From: an uncultured Marvinbryantia sp.
Lineage (GTDB): Bacteria > Bacillota > Clostridia > Lachnospirales > Lachnospiraceae
Assembly (NCBI GenBank): GCA_934394985.1
Contig: CAKRRF010000010.1
Coordinates: 7,506-71,505 of the forward strand
Reading direction: 5' to 3'
Length of the DNA stretch: 64,000 nucleotides
Shown here: positions 1 to 8,470 of the stretch, one piece after another
How the letters are laid out: every line of letters begins with the position of its first letter
How positions within the stretch are numbered: position 1 is the first letter of the stretch
The notes under the pieces: model-generated
Seen by the model: only the letters and a program-made list of their open reading frames with translations
Database searches by the model: none
Told to the model about the DNA's origin: nothing
Program-made: the position numbers and the translations under genes

Positions 1-853
1 GGTCACGCACTACAGATGCTATCGAATTGGCTGCTGCCGCATCTGTTCCCATATGTCCCATAAAAGCCGTATAAGAAGTAAATCCCACGCCCCAGAGCAG
101 AGCTGCGCCAATCATCGGTAACAGGCAGCGCACAAAATCTCCTGTAAGGACCGGATAGGCTTTCCATAATCCTGCCAGATTCAGACGAATATACCCTTTT
201 CGGAACGACAGACAAACACAGCATGCCAGTTCTGTCACACGGGCAATCAACGTAGCCAATGCCGCCCCCTGAACTCCCATTGCAGTTATTCCGAAGCCTC
301 CGAATATCAAAATCCAGTTCAGAATAATATTGAGCACCACAGCTGCGGAACTGATTTTTGCAGCATCTGCCGTATGGTCTGTCACTTTCAGTATCACAAG
401 ATAACACTGGGAAATTCCTGTCAGCAGATAAGACCAGCCTGCGATCCTGAGATAATCTGCTCCAATGGCAATCAGTTCCGGTTCATTCGTAAACAACACC
501 ATCAGACGTTCCGGTACACATATACAGCCCAGGAAAAATACAAACGATGACAAAAAACAGAACCTTACACTCAGGCAAAAAATTCTGCCAATGGTCTTTT
601 TATCTTTTTTTCCCCAATACTGTGCTCCCAAAATTGAGACCGCTGCCGTAACAGATGAAATAATCATATTTTGAATAAACTGAATCTGAGATGCCAGCGA
701 CACTGCTGACATAGAATTCTGATCAACACCGCCCAGCATAAACGCATCTGCTGCAGCCACCGATGCCAGCATCAGGCTCTGAATCATAATCGGTACTGCC
801 AGCTTCCACAACTGTCTGTTAAAAAATTTATCTGAAAAAATCTTACTTTTCAT
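1..853 (-). CDS. MATE family efflux transporter (3' end outside window)
   Basis: The frame opens with ATG at 853 (MKSKIFSDKFFNRQLWKL) and stays open to the left edge, so about 284 N-terminal residues are visible and the C-terminus is missing. It is a run of hydrophobic helices. The motif GAQYWGKKDK in the second helix-loop region is typical of MATE cation/drug antiporters, which use a Na+ or H+ gradient to export organic cations and drugs across the cytoplasmic membrane. It is transcribed divergently from the aldo/keto reductase, with about 170 bp between the two starts. The family call is firm. The substrate cannot be told. Confidence 0.88.
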   Translation of the reverse strand, partial: MKSKIFSDKFFNRQLWKLAVPIMIQSLMLASVAAADAFMLGGVDQNSMSAVSLASQIQFIQNMIISSVTAAVSILGAQYWGKKDKKTIGRIFCLSVRFCFLSSFVFFLGCICVPERLMVLFTNEPELIAIGADYLRIAGWSYLLTGISQCYLVILKVTDHTADAAKISSAAVVLNIILNWILIFGGFGITAMGVQGAALATLIARVTELACCVCLSFRKGYIRLNLAGLWKAYPVLTGDFVRCLLPMIGAALLWGVGFTSYTAFMGHMGTDAAAANSIASVVRD

Positions 854-1023
854 ATGGTATTCCTTTTCTTCTTTTATTCTCTGCAGTGATCCATTGTCTG
901 TCAAAGCTGCCGTTGCCTTCCATATGAGTATACACAAAAAAAACTGACTCTACAATCATTGTCTCTTTTTCTTTTCTCTGATGAGTGATAAAATAGTAAG
1001 AAAAAACGGGAGGAATTCTACTC

Positions 1024-2160
1024 ATGGATATTTTTACAAGTAAGAAAAAACTGGGATTTGGCCTGATGCGTCTGCCGCTTCTGGATGCCAACGATGCAGC
1101 CAGTATTGATATAGAGCAGACCAAACAAATGGTAGATGCTTTTCTGGAAAATGGATTTACTTATTTTGATACTGCATGGATGTATTGCGGATTCAAAAGT
1201 GAAAATGCAACAAAAGAGGCTCTGGTAGACCGTCATCCTCGTGACAGCTACACTCTGGCTACCAAGCTCCATGCCGGATTTTTGAAGGAAAAGGAAGATC
1301 GTGACAAGATCTTTGAAGAGCAGATGAAGAAAACCGGTGTTACCTATTTTGACTATTATCTGCTTCACGATATGGGTGTAGATCACTATGAAATTTATGA
1401 AAAACTGGACTGTTTCCACTGGCTGGCCGAGAAAAAAGCACAGGGACTGGTTAAACATATGGGATTCTCCTTCCACGATAATGCAGAAGTTCTAGATAAA
1501 GTCCTCACCGCCCATCCGGAAATGGAATTCGTACAGCTTCAGTTAAATTATCTGGATTGGGACAGCGTGGGCATTCAGTCCCGTAAATGTTATGAAGTTG
1601 CTGCCAGACATGGCAAGCCAGTCATCGTTATGGAGCCGGTAAAGGGCGGTACTCTGGCAAAAGTTCCGGAAAATGCAGAAGCTGCTTTCAAAGCTTACCA
1701 CCCGGATATGTCTGTGCCATCCTGGGCCATCCGTTTTGCTGCCAGCCAGCCAAATGTCAAAATGGTCTTAAGCGGCATGAGCAACATGGCACAGCTGATG
1801 GACAATATGAGCTACATGAAGGATTTCCAGCCAATGAACGAAGAAGAACTTCAGATCGTAAAAAATGCAGTAGACATGATCAATTCCAGCATCACGATTC
1901 CATGTACCGGATGCTCCTACTGCACCGATGGCTGTCCACAGAATATCGCTATTCCAAAATACTTCTCGCTGTACAACGCAGATAAACAGGAAACTGCCGA
2001 AAAAGGCTGGAAACCACAGGGCGAATATTATCAGCGTCTGACTCAGACTTTTGGAAAAGCCAGCGACTGTCTGGAATGTGGCCAGTGTGAAGGCGTCTGT
2101 CCACAGCATCTGCCGATTATCCAGTATCTGAAAGATGTAGCTGAATATTTTGAAAAATAA
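1024..2160 (+). CDS. Aldo/keto reductase with C-terminal 4Fe-4S ferredoxin-like domain
   Basis: This 378-residue protein is preceded by a strong site (GGGAGGAATTC). The N-terminal part is a TIM-barrel aldo/keto reductase (GFGLMRLPLLD). It carries the family tetrad: Asp and Tyr in YFDTAWMY, Lys in ATKLHAG, and His in YYLLHDMG. About residues 285-360 hold two cysteine clusters, CTGCSYCTDGCP and CLECGQCEGVCP, which would bind two 4Fe-4S centres. This fused architecture is common in anaerobic Firmicutes and probably links carbonyl reduction to ferredoxin-type electron transfer in the cytoplasm. The substrate is unknown. It is a single-gene unit ending at a clear terminator. Confidence 0.93.
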   Translation: MDIFTSKKKLGFGLMRLPLLDANDAASIDIEQTKQMVDAFLENGFTYFDTAWMYCGFKSENATKEALVDRHPRDSYTLATKLHAGFLKEKEDRDKIFEEQMKKTGVTYFDYYLLHDMGVDHYEIYEKLDCFHWLAEKKAQGLVKHMGFSFHDNAEVLDKVLTAHPEMEFVQLQLNYLDWDSVGIQSRKCYEVAARHGKPVIVMEPVKGGTLAKVPENAEAAFKAYHPDMSVPSWAIRFAASQPNVKMVLSGMSNMAQLMDNMSYMKDFQPMNEEELQIVKNAVDMINSSITIPCTGCSYCTDGCPQNIAIPKYFSLYNADKQETAEKGWKPQGEYYQRLTQTFGKASDCLECGQCEGVCPQHLPIIQYLKDVAEYFEK

Positions 2161-2173
2161 GTCATAAAACAGT

Positions 2174-2226
2174 AACACTCCTGCTGATTCGATTCTCTAT
2201 GATCCAATCACACAGGAGTGTTTTTC
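2174..2226 (+). terminator. Rho-independent terminator after the aldo/keto reductase
   Basis: A perfect 10-bp stem (AACACTCCTG at 2174 and CAGGAGTGTT at 2213) is followed by a T run. It lies between convergent genes, 14 bp after the reductase stop. Confidence 0.9.
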
Positions 2227-2232
2227 TGTCTT

Positions 2233-3006
2233 TTATTCCAATCTTTTTTCAAAATGCTGATAATCTTTGGGATTCGTCCAGCTTCCGCCCCAGGTAAAGC
2301 CATGATCGGTAAATGCCTGCCAGCAGATATCACCTTCTTTAATCTCGTGTGCATCCTCCAGCGAGCGATCCATATATTCCAGTGCATTTTCATGATCACA
2401 GTCATAGGTTCCATCCTCTTGCAGTGTCAGATATGGATTCTGCTGTGGATTGATGTCGATGGCACAACCATAAGCATGTCTGGAAAGATTCTCTCCTCCT
2501 GTCACTACACGATAGCAAAAAGCTGAGGTATTATTGTGATCGATAGAATTCGTATCTGCCTGATCCGGATCCTCATTCACCCAGTAATCGTCAATCAGGT
2601 GCATAGATGCAATCTCATACTCCGCATCATACAGCTCCTGAAAAATCTCCAGAACTTCATCAGCCAGTTCTGCATTCACAATCAATTCCCCGGTCTGTAT
2701 TTTGTGGTCAAAATCATAATGAGATATTTGCAGATAACGGAGATCCTTCAAAGAAATATTCTCGTTTTCCTGATATGACTTTCCACTAATGCGGTTATAG
2801 ACTTCGCTCCCCTCTGTGATCTCAGATGCGGTAAATACCGGGGATTCTGAGTCCGTTGCCCGCACTGGTGAGAAGGATATTCCCAGAAATATACCGGTCA
2901 GTATCAATATGTAGATGGTAAACCTTTTTCCCATTGTACTATTACACATTCTTTCCGCAACACTTTTTATATTTTTCCGTTCTTCTCTTTCATTATTTTC
3001 TAGCAA
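2233..3006 (-). CDS. M15 family D-Ala-D-Ala carboxypeptidase (VanY-like), exported
   Basis: About 257 residues with an N-terminal membrane/signal segment (FTIYILILTGIFLGISF) and an extracellular peptidase domain. The Zn-site motifs of the VanY/M15 family are present: SRHAYGCAIDINPQQNPY gives His and Asp, and the later GGSW...DYQHFEKRL gives the catalytic Asp and His. The enzyme would trim peptide stems of peptidoglycan at the cell surface. The start is uncertain. The frame opens with TTG at 3006, but ATG at 2949 or 2934 just before the signal segment is equally plausible. It abuts the small upstream gene, and coupling is possible. Confidence 0.85.
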   Translation of the reverse strand: MLENNEREERKNIKSVAERMCNSTMGKRFTIYILILTGIFLGISFSPVRATDSESPVFTASEITEGSEVYNRISGKSYQENENISLKDLRYLQISHYDFDHKIQTGELIVNAELADEVLEIFQELYDAEYEIASMHLIDDYWVNEDPDQADTNSIDHNNTSAFCYRVVTGGENLSRHAYGCAIDINPQQNPYLTLQEDGTYDCDHENALEYMDRSLEDAHEIKEGDICWQAFTDHGFTWGGSWTNPKDYQHFEKRLE

Positions 3007-3210
3007 AATGGAAGATCTTCTTCATTCCATAACAGTTCATCGTCATCATCCATATCCGCGTATAGGATCTCTTTTTCTTTCTTCCAGAACAAGCTCTTTC
3101 AATAACTCAAATCCATTCTGCCAGCAGGAATCATCTTCTTCCGCTCCGATCATATTCTCATAACATTTTTCTGTCAGTTTCTGAAATGATTTCCATTTTT
3201 TATTCATCAT
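3000..3210 (-). pseudogene. Small acidic hypothetical protein, probably frameshifted
   Basis: A ribosome site (GGAAGGAGACCG) precedes ATG at 3210. That frame gives about 54 residues ending at 3046. In the A-rich stretch AGAAAAAGAG near 3075 the next frame takes over with a very acidic tail (MDDDDELLWNEEDLPFC) that stops at 3000, right at the M15 gene. One lost or gained A would join the two into a protein of about 69 residues. It is either a short gene ending at 3046 or a frameshifted one. The function is not recognised. Confidence 0.4.
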
Positions 3211-3378
3211 CGGTCTCCTTCCAGTTTTCATCATTCTTTGTTCTGTGTTCAATCAGTCATAACACTTTTTATTTCAAATTAATTACTTTTATCGTATCAT
3301 TTGTGTCACGTAAATACAACGTATTTCTTTTTCATTTATCATTCTCTAAAACGCTGCAAATGAGACTTTCCTATAATG

Positions 3379-3406
3379 AAAAACGGAGATATCCATCCCC
3401 GTTTTC
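3379..3406 (-). terminator. Terminator of the truncated Rpn repeat
   Basis: Read on the minus strand, GAAAACGG and CCGTTTTTC form a stem with a T tail downstream of the Rpn coding end. Nearly the same sequence recurs at 6583 and in diverged form at 14503. Confidence 0.75.
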
Positions 3407-3463
3407 TTTGCTGTCTTTCTTTTGTCTGCGCTGTTTTCTGTCTCTAAATTTTACAGTTTTATT

Positions 3464-3681
3464 TTATTTTTCTGCTTCTAATCTGGCAAGTTTTTGACGC
3501 AGTTCTGCTAATTCTGTCTCTGCTTCATCCGCTCGTCGTTTCTCTGCATCTGCTCGTTCCTCTGCTGTATTCGCTCGTTCTTCTGCTGCATCTGCTCGTT
3601 CTTTTTCTCTTGCAGTATTCCTTCGTTCAGCCTGTATGTCCATCTTTTCTGCATGTTCAAATAAGATTCCCATACCACGCT
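3464..3681 (-). pseudogene. C-terminal fragment of an Rpn-family nuclease gene
   Basis: About 69 residues (MGILFEHAEKMDIQAERRN followed by a heptad-repeat tail) are nearly identical to the C-terminus of the complete Rpn genes at 6668 and 14595. Similarity stops abruptly at about 3681, five bases from the stop of the ADP-ribosylglycohydrolase, so the nuclease domain is gone. The tail has its own arrangement of the AEERA heptad units. This is a dead remnant carrying only the coiled-coil tail and terminator. Confidence 0.85.
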
Positions 3682-3685
3682 TTGT

Positions 3686-4675
3686 TCAAAATTTCATTTC
3701 GGCCTGTCGGCATAATTCTTCTATCCATTCTTTTCTTTTTATCCCTGCAAGCCACTCCTGTGGAATTGTCTCATATCCATAATATAAACCAGCAAGTCCT
3801 CCTGCAATTGCCGCAACAGTATCTGTATCACCGCCAAGATTTACTGCCTTCAGCATACATTCTTCATAAGAATCTGTAGTGATCAGACACCATATCGCAG
3901 CCTCAAAAGAATCTATTACATATCCGGTAGTCTTGATTTTATCTTCTGAAATGCCCAAAAACTCAGATAAATGATACAACCTTTCGAGATGCGCCATCTC
4001 TGTCAGGTTTCTGATATCCTGTCTGTAATATTCCAGGCCAAGATCTATTCCCTCCTGAAGCAGCGTTTCAAGTGATGGTACTGTTGTCTTCCTGGTTCCC
4101 TCAATCATACTCTCCACACAAAAATAATAGATTCCACAGCACATCTTGCTTCTTAAATGATTATGAGTCAGTCCGCTGATACGATGGATCCCTTCAATTG
4201 CCTCATCTTCTGAAGTACATACCTGTTTCTGTTTCTTGTAATAATACAAACATACCGGAAGAATTCTCATTAAAGCTCCGTTCCCATTGGCATGCTCACC
4301 GATTGCTCCGCAAGTCCTAATATCCGGATTTTTTATAAACTGATATATTGCATGGCTACAGGTAATTCCCTGATCAAACGCTCTTCCAAATGGTGTATAT
4401 TCTCCTTCCTGATCCCATTTCACAAACCGCTGCATGATGTCCAGGGGATCCGCTTCTTTCTTTTCCAGCAAACTAACCAACGTAGCAAGCGCCATACTGC
4501 TGTCATCTGACCAGGTTCCTTCCGGCATCTGATAAACTCCACCGGCTTCCATTCCTGTTACAGGTCCCTGCGCTCTGTTTCCTATTTCCGTTCTGTCCAT
4601 AAACTGTACCGGAACTCCAAGGGCATCTCCTACAACAAGTCCCATCATTCCATTAAGCCAGATATTCGTCTTCAT
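3686..4675 (-). CDS. ADP-ribosylglycohydrolase (DraG/ADPRH family)
   Basis: The start is taken as ATG 4675 (MKTNIWLNGMMG) with an AGAGGGG site upstream. It overlaps the stop of the VWA gene by 23 bp, which suggests translational coupling. The protein is 329 residues, normal for the family. Family motifs run in order: GLVVGDALGVPVQF, GTWSDDSSMALA (Mg ligands), a HANGNGALMRILP block, GLTHNH, and near the C-terminus GGDTDTVAAIAGGLAG (second metal and ADP-ribose site). It should remove ADP-ribose from proteins or small molecules in the cytoplasm. Its partners are a macro-domain protein and a VWA protein in the same operon. Confidence 0.93.
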   Translation of the reverse strand: MKTNIWLNGMMGLVVGDALGVPVQFMDRTEIGNRAQGPVTGMEAGGVYQMPEGTWSDDSSMALATLVSLLEKKEADPLDIMQRFVKWDQEGEYTPFGRAFDQGITCSHAIYQFIKNPDIRTCGAIGEHANGNGALMRILPVCLYYYKKQKQVCTSEDEAIEGIHRISGLTHNHLRSKMCCGIYYFCVESMIEGTRKTTVPSLETLLQEGIDLGLEYYRQDIRNLTEMAHLERLYHLSEFLGISEDKIKTTGYVIDSFEAAIWCLITTDSYEECMLKAVNLGGDTDTVAAIAGGLAGLYYGYETIPQEWLAGIKRKEWIEELCRQAEMKF

Positions 4676-5360
4676 CCTCTTCGCCCCTCTTTGCATCTTT
4701 ATGACGTTTTTCATAGTCTTCTCTAATTGGCGCACAACCGGAAAATAGTGCCTCATCCATTTCACTTTTACTTCTGGATTTGCGAAACGCTGATATGGTC
4801 GTGGAAAGTACCTGAAAATTCAGCTGTGTTCCTTCTCTGTCACACTGATAATTCATTGCTCTGTCTGCTCCAATCCCGAATCTGTCTGCTGTTTTAATCG
4901 CATCTATATTTGCCCCCAGAAATAAAAATTCCCAGCCATATTTTTCTTTTTCCTTTTCCACCATCTTCTTCACTTTATGACAGGTGTAGCTATGGCTGGC
5001 ATTTTCCATCCCATCCGTGGTAATGATAAACAAGGTCTTCTCCGGTCTGTCTTCCTCTCTGGAATACTTATGTACATTTGCAATATGATGAATTGCGCCT
5101 CCAATCGCATCCAGAAGTGCCGTACAGCCTCTCACATAATACTGCTTTTCATTCATTGGCTCCACCTTTGCAACAGGTACTCTGTCATAAAGAATTTCGG
5201 TCTTATCATCAAACAGCACTGTGGAAATATACGCCTCTCCATCTTCCTTTCGCTGTTTCTCAATCATAGAATTAAAACCGCCAATGGTATCTTCTTCAAG
5301 TCCTCTCATAGAACCGCTTCTGTCTAAAATGAAAACTACTTCTGTTAATCCTTTACGCAT
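4653..5360 (-). CDS. von Willebrand factor A (VWA) domain protein
   Basis: The start is ATG 5360 (MRKGLTEVVFILDRSGSM) behind GAAGGAGGAC, giving 235 residues. A complete MIDAS metal site is visible: D13-x-S15-x-S17, a Thr in the CTALLDAIGG region and a later TTDGMENA. The rest is a single Rossmann-like VWA fold, with a charged C-terminal tail ending DEDEYLA. No signal peptide or membrane segment is present, so it is cytoplasmic. Cytosolic VWA proteins of this kind (TerY-like) usually act as metal-dependent assembly or binding factors. Being between the macro-domain and ADP-ribosylhydrolase genes suggests a role in ADP-ribose signalling. That is inference. Confidence 0.9.
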   Translation of the reverse strand: MRKGLTEVVFILDRSGSMRGLEEDTIGGFNSMIEKQRKEDGEAYISTVLFDDKTEILYDRVPVAKVEPMNEKQYYVRGCTALLDAIGGAIHHIANVHKYSREEDRPEKTLFIITTDGMENASHSYTCHKVKKMVEKEKEKYGWEFLFLGANIDAIKTADRFGIGADRAMNYQCDREGTQLNFQVLSTTISAFRKSRSKSEMDEALFSGCAPIREDYEKRHKDAKRGEEDEDEYLA

Positions 5361-5459
5361 AACTTTGTCCTCCTTCACACCAACTATTACATCGTGTTTT
5401 CTTTTGATGGACTCATTATACACAAAAATTTTTTCAAACCTGTCGCCTGCCAGACGACA

Positions 5460-6545
5460 CTATGAAATGATGCATGGCAATCCATGTTCTTCCAATTGAA
5501 TATCCAGTTCAATCATATCATATATCTCATTTTCGATAAAATACGAAAAAATAATATCTGTTTTGTCACAGGGTGACAGTGCATACCCTGCTCTGGCAAG
5601 CAGATCTCTGGTCTCGTCCATGTTTAGTTTTGCGCCTACGCATAAGCATAATGCTGTCAGTTTATTCGGATGATAACTGGCATTGTTCTTGATCTTTGAG
5701 AATATCTTCCGGTCAACAATTGCACGTTTCCAGACCTCTGCATTTTCCATGTTTCTTTCCTGAATCAAATACATCAGATACTCCGAAAATGTATCTGACA
5801 TATGTCTCATTCGCTCTTCCAGTCTGCTTTCATGCTCCGTCTCAAAATCCGAAAGCCCGATGGACTCATATTCGCATACATCTTCTGATCCGATAGATTT
5901 CTTTGATGTTTTTTCTGTTTTCTGTGCTGATTCGAAAAATGGGAGACTGTTTAATCTTCGCTGTGTCTCACGATTTCTCCTATCGTCACCATACTCTTCT
6001 TTTCTGGCCTCTTCCACGTAATTGCAATCAATGTAGACTTCCAGATCCGGATAAATCTTTTCTCCCAGATGCGTTGCCTTTCCATCAAACACAACCAGAT
6101 AGATCTCCATCTCATTTTCAAGCAGAAAGGCATGAATCTCATCTACTGCAATCCTGATTCCTTCTTCTTTGGGATAACCAAAACCACCGGTGGATATCAG
6201 TGGAAAAGATATGGATGCGATTCCTTTCTCTTTTGCCAGCTGCAGACTTTTCCGATAACAGGCACGAAGCTTTTTTGCTTCCCCCTGTGCCCCTCCTCTA
6301 TAACGTGGACTCACTGCATGGATAATGTACTTTGCCTGAAGCTGAAAGCCCGGCGTAAGAAATACTTCTCCCTCTTCTGCATATCCGATATGCTCTCTGC
6401 GATAATTCAAAAGTTCCGTATAACCGGCCGCTTTGTAAATCGCACTGTCACAGCCAGTTCCAACAGTCGGATAATCATTCGCTGTATTAACAATTGCTTC
6501 TGTATTCATCTTCGTAATATCATTACGAACTATTTTAAATGGCAT
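5460..6545 (-). CDS. Macro domain protein with C-terminal helical/HTH-like domain
   Basis: The start is ATG 6545 (MPFKIVRNDITKMNTEAIVN), giving 361 residues. Residues 1 to about 170 form a macro (ADP-ribose-binding) domain: AIVNTAND, the loop GTGCDSAIYKAAG (a variant of the usual GGGV), AVSPRY and the phosphate loop LISTGGFGYP. A charged linker follows. The last 100 or so residues are a separate helical module (NPNKL-like start, LNMDETRDLLARAGYALS) that resembles a small helix-turn-helix fold. This is the first gene of the operon with VWA and ADP-ribosylhydrolase. A role in recognising or hydrolysing ADP-ribosyl groups is likely. The C-terminal module may bind nucleic acid, but that is not established. 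Confidence 0.9.
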   Translation of the reverse strand: MPFKIVRNDITKMNTEAIVNTANDYPTVGTGCDSAIYKAAGYTELLNYRREHIGYAEEGEVFLTPGFQLQAKYIIHAVSPRYRGGAQGEAKKLRACYRKSLQLAKEKGIASISFPLISTGGFGYPKEEGIRIAVDEIHAFLLENEMEIYLVVFDGKATHLGEKIYPDLEVYIDCNYVEEARKEEYGDDRRNRETQRRLNSLPFFESAQKTEKTSKKSIGSEDVCEYESIGLSDFETEHESRLEERMRHMSDTFSEYLMYLIQERNMENAEVWKRAIVDRKIFSKIKNNASYHPNKLTALCLCVGAKLNMDETRDLLARAGYALSPCDKTDIIFSYFIENEIYDMIELDIQLEEHGLPCIIS

Positions 6546-6582
6546 AGATGGTACCCTCTTTAGATTCTGTTTGTTCTGCAAA

Positions 6583-6610
6583 GAAAACGGAGATATCCAT
6601 CCCCGTTTTC
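6583..6610 (-). terminator. Terminator of the complete Rpn gene (copy B)
   Basis: AAAACGG and CCGTTTT form a stem downstream of the Rpn stop. The same hairpin is found at 3379. It lies about 40 bp upstream of the macro-domain start and so separates the two units. Confidence 0.75.
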
Positions 6611-6667
6611 TTTGCTGTCTTTCTTTTGTCTGCGCTATTTTCTGTCTCTAAATTTTACAGTTTTATT

Positions 6668-7684
6668 TTATTTTTCTGCTTCTAATCTGGCAAGTTTTTT
6701 CCGCAATTCCACCAGTTCTGCTTCCGCAGCATTTGCACGTTCTTCTGCTGCATTTGCACGTTCTTCTGCTGCATCCGCACGTTCTTTTTCTCTCGCAGTA
6801 TTCCTTCGTTCAGCCTGTATGTCCATCTTTTCTGCATGTTCAAATAAGATTCCCATACCACGCCCTCCTATCTCGCCCATCAGCTCCCGGGCTTCTTCAT
6901 TTGGAACATTCATTTGCTTTAATAATGCCCACAGTACCTTTTCTATTATCGCTTTTATCTCTTCAGGTGCTTTTTCATATACCATATTCACAAATTCTTT
7001 TGCTTCTTCTGTGAATTTCTCCCAATCACCCGGATTCTGTATCTTATTAATCAGCATCACGAGAGCCATTTCGTCTCCCTTTTCGCTGAGTTCCTCATTT
7101 GTATATTGATGCACACTTACTACATGGTACCTGAAATCCGGTATGTACTCACTCATTTCCTCTGCAAACTCAATCCGATCTTTCAGATGTAAATCTGCTG
7201 TCCATTTGTCTTCTCCTTCATAATATACAAACGGAATGATCAATGGGTATCGAAATGATTTCCTTCGGTTCGCATCCTTCTTAATCGCATTCTGCTTCGT
7301 TTTGTAATCATGCCATATGACACTCATATAGCGCAGCAACTGCATGGCTACATCATAATCCACTGCGCTTTTATGCTCTATCAGAGAGATTACATAAATC
7401 TCACGATCTGGTGTACCGTCTGCCCTATGCAAATACACTTTCTTGATGGTATCCGATTCAAATTCAATTCCGAGAAATGCCTGATATCGTTTTGACACAT
7501 CTTCAATATCTTCTGGTTTCACCCCGGAAAGCATCTGAATTCCAGTATAATTACTCAGGAACTGGCTGGTCAGGCGATTGCTTTTGAAGATCTCATGACC
7601 ATTCACATCCCGCACATGAGATGTTGCATCGTAGTCCGTGTGCTTTTCTCTTTTGTTCTGTGACTGTGGTTCTTTCTTCATCAT
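6668..7684 (-). CDS. Rpn family recombination-promoting nuclease / putative transposase
   Basis: 338 residues starting at ATG ATG immediately behind CGGAGGT. The PD-(D/E)XK core of the Rpn/transposase_31-like family is visible around residues 75-125: FLGIEFES, DREIYVISLIEHKS (the E-x-K catalytic pair) and VAMQLLRYMSVIW. Then comes FRYPLIIPFVYYEG and a helical region. The last 40 or so residues are a charged coiled coil built from the heptad AEERANA repeated as 21-bp DNA units. Members of the family are DNA endonucleases that stimulate RecA-independent recombination. It is nearly identical to the copy at 14595, which has one heptad unit fewer. Confidence 0.88.
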   Translation of the reverse strand: MMKKEPQSQNKREKHTDYDATSHVRDVNGHEIFKSNRLTSQFLSNYTGIQMLSGVKPEDIEDVSKRYQAFLGIEFESDTIKKVYLHRADGTPDREIYVISLIEHKSAVDYDVAMQLLRYMSVIWHDYKTKQNAIKKDANRRKSFRYPLIIPFVYYEGEDKWTADLHLKDRIEFAEEMSEYIPDFRYHVVSVHQYTNEELSEKGDEMALVMLINKIQNPGDWEKFTEEAKEFVNMVYEKAPEEIKAIIEKVLWALLKQMNVPNEEARELMGEIGGRGMGILFEHAEKMDIQAERRNTAREKERADAAEERANAAEERANAAEAELVELRKKLARLEAEK

Positions 7685-7744
7685 ACCTCCGTATTCGAAA
7701 ACAAGTCACAGACAAAAGATGTCTACAAAGTTACTGTAGCATAA

Positions 7745-8034
7745 TCAATTCAGATTCACAAGATATATTTTTCATTTCACATTTTGTAGTTTTTCATTCT
7801 GGATATACAAAATTCCACATTACATCTTTCTATTCTTTTAATTTAATTTAACATAAAAAGCGTAATTTTGTGCTATGACATAAACTGCGTTTTTTTATAC
7901 AATATTAGTATATCAACATATTTCATTTTCATATATTTCCAATTGAAATAGACTGCACACCGAGAGAAGCTTTTTCAGACAACTTCTGATTTACCACCAG
8001 GGACAACTAACAAAGCCAGCAACTCTGTCCCCAC
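7745..8034. other. Non-coding stretch between the Rpn repeat and the IS3 remnant
   Basis: No gene is visible. The stretch holds AT-rich sequence and one copy of the terminator-like repeat at 7852. Weak in-frame similarity to transposase may begin a little before 8035, but it is not convincing. Confidence 0.5.
7852..7898 (-). repeat. Terminator-like dispersed repeat, copy 1
   Basis: The stem is AAAAAGCG..CGTTTTTT around the conserved AATTTTGTGCTATGACATAAAC. Related copies lie at 8471, 14423, 37537, 39108 and 51385. The left flank TTTAATTTAACAT is shared with several of them. Confidence 0.75.
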
Positions 8035-8404
8035 AGACTGCTATAAACAAAGCCAAAACCCGTCGAAATATCGGTCAATCATTAATCATTCATTCCGATC
8101 GGGGCAGTCAGTATGTTGCAAAGGAATATAAAAAAGCAATCGAAAACATGCAACGCAGTTATTCGAAGAAAGCATTTCCATGGGATAACGCATTCATTGA
8201 ATCCTTTCATTCTATTATCAAACGTGAATGGCTCAATCGCTTTAAAATCCGCGACTACAAGCAATCATATCGTCTGATTTTCGAATATCTGGAAGCTTTT
8301 TATAACACAAAAGAATTCACAGCCATTGCAGCTTTATGTCACCAGATGAATTCGAACGAGTATATGAAAGATCACACACTAAGGCTGAGCTTCTGGCAGG
8401 TTAA
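8035..8404 (+). pseudogene. IS3-family transposase OrfB, 5'-truncated and frameshifted
   Basis: The frame reads IIHSDRGSQYVAKEYKK (second Asp of the DDE site) and then DNAFIESFHSIIKREW (catalytic Glu), typical of IS3-family OrfB. The first catalytic Asp and the whole N-terminus are missing. At about 8310 (AACACAAAAGAATTC) one A has been lost. Restoring it gives RIHSHCSFMSPDEFERVY and SHTKAELLAG with a TAA at 8402, the expected end. The unrestored frame runs on nonsensically to 8429. The gene is therefore dead on two counts. Confidence 0.88.
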
Positions 8405-8453
8405 AATGAGGAGAAATTTTTCATTTTAACTTGTACTAAATCTTAACATAGGA
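8035..8453 (+). mobile_element. Remnant of an IS3-family insertion sequence (right end)
   Basis: It contains the transposase fragment plus the right-hand terminal sequence ACTAAATCTTAACATAGGAC, like IS150-group ends. The left end and orfA are absent. It is flanked on both sides by copies of the terminator-like repeat (7852 and 8471), which may have been recombination sites. Confidence 0.7.
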
Positions 8454-8470
8454 CCACTTTTAATTTAGCA

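Larger units (their letters stand above)
3379..3681 (-). repeat. Rpn repeat, truncated copy A
   Basis: This is the 3' part of a dispersed repeat also present at 6583..7744 and 14503..15650. The first 100 bp after the terminator are almost identical to the copy at 6583. Confidence 0.85.
6583..7744 (-). repeat. Rpn repeat, complete copy B
   Basis: A unit of about 1.16 kb made of terminator, Rpn gene and leader. It matches 14503..15650. The leader identity ends at the shared sequence CTGTAGCATAA, beyond which the two flanks differ. Confidence 0.85.

Noticed and set aside
3..407. Minus-strand frame of 134 codons at the left edge
   Set aside because: It is an alternative frame inside the MATE transporter gene, whose true frame gives a clear family match.
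6720..6790. Short tandem repeat that might suggest a CRISPR or VNTR locus
   Set aside because: The 21-bp units are in frame in the Rpn coiled coil with no spacers, so this is a coding microsatellite.
6612..7109. Plus-strand Ala/Ser-rich frame opposite the Rpn gene, repeated at 14554
   Set aside because: It is the antisense shadow of the AEERANA coiled-coil repeat and is copied simply because the Rpn unit is copied.
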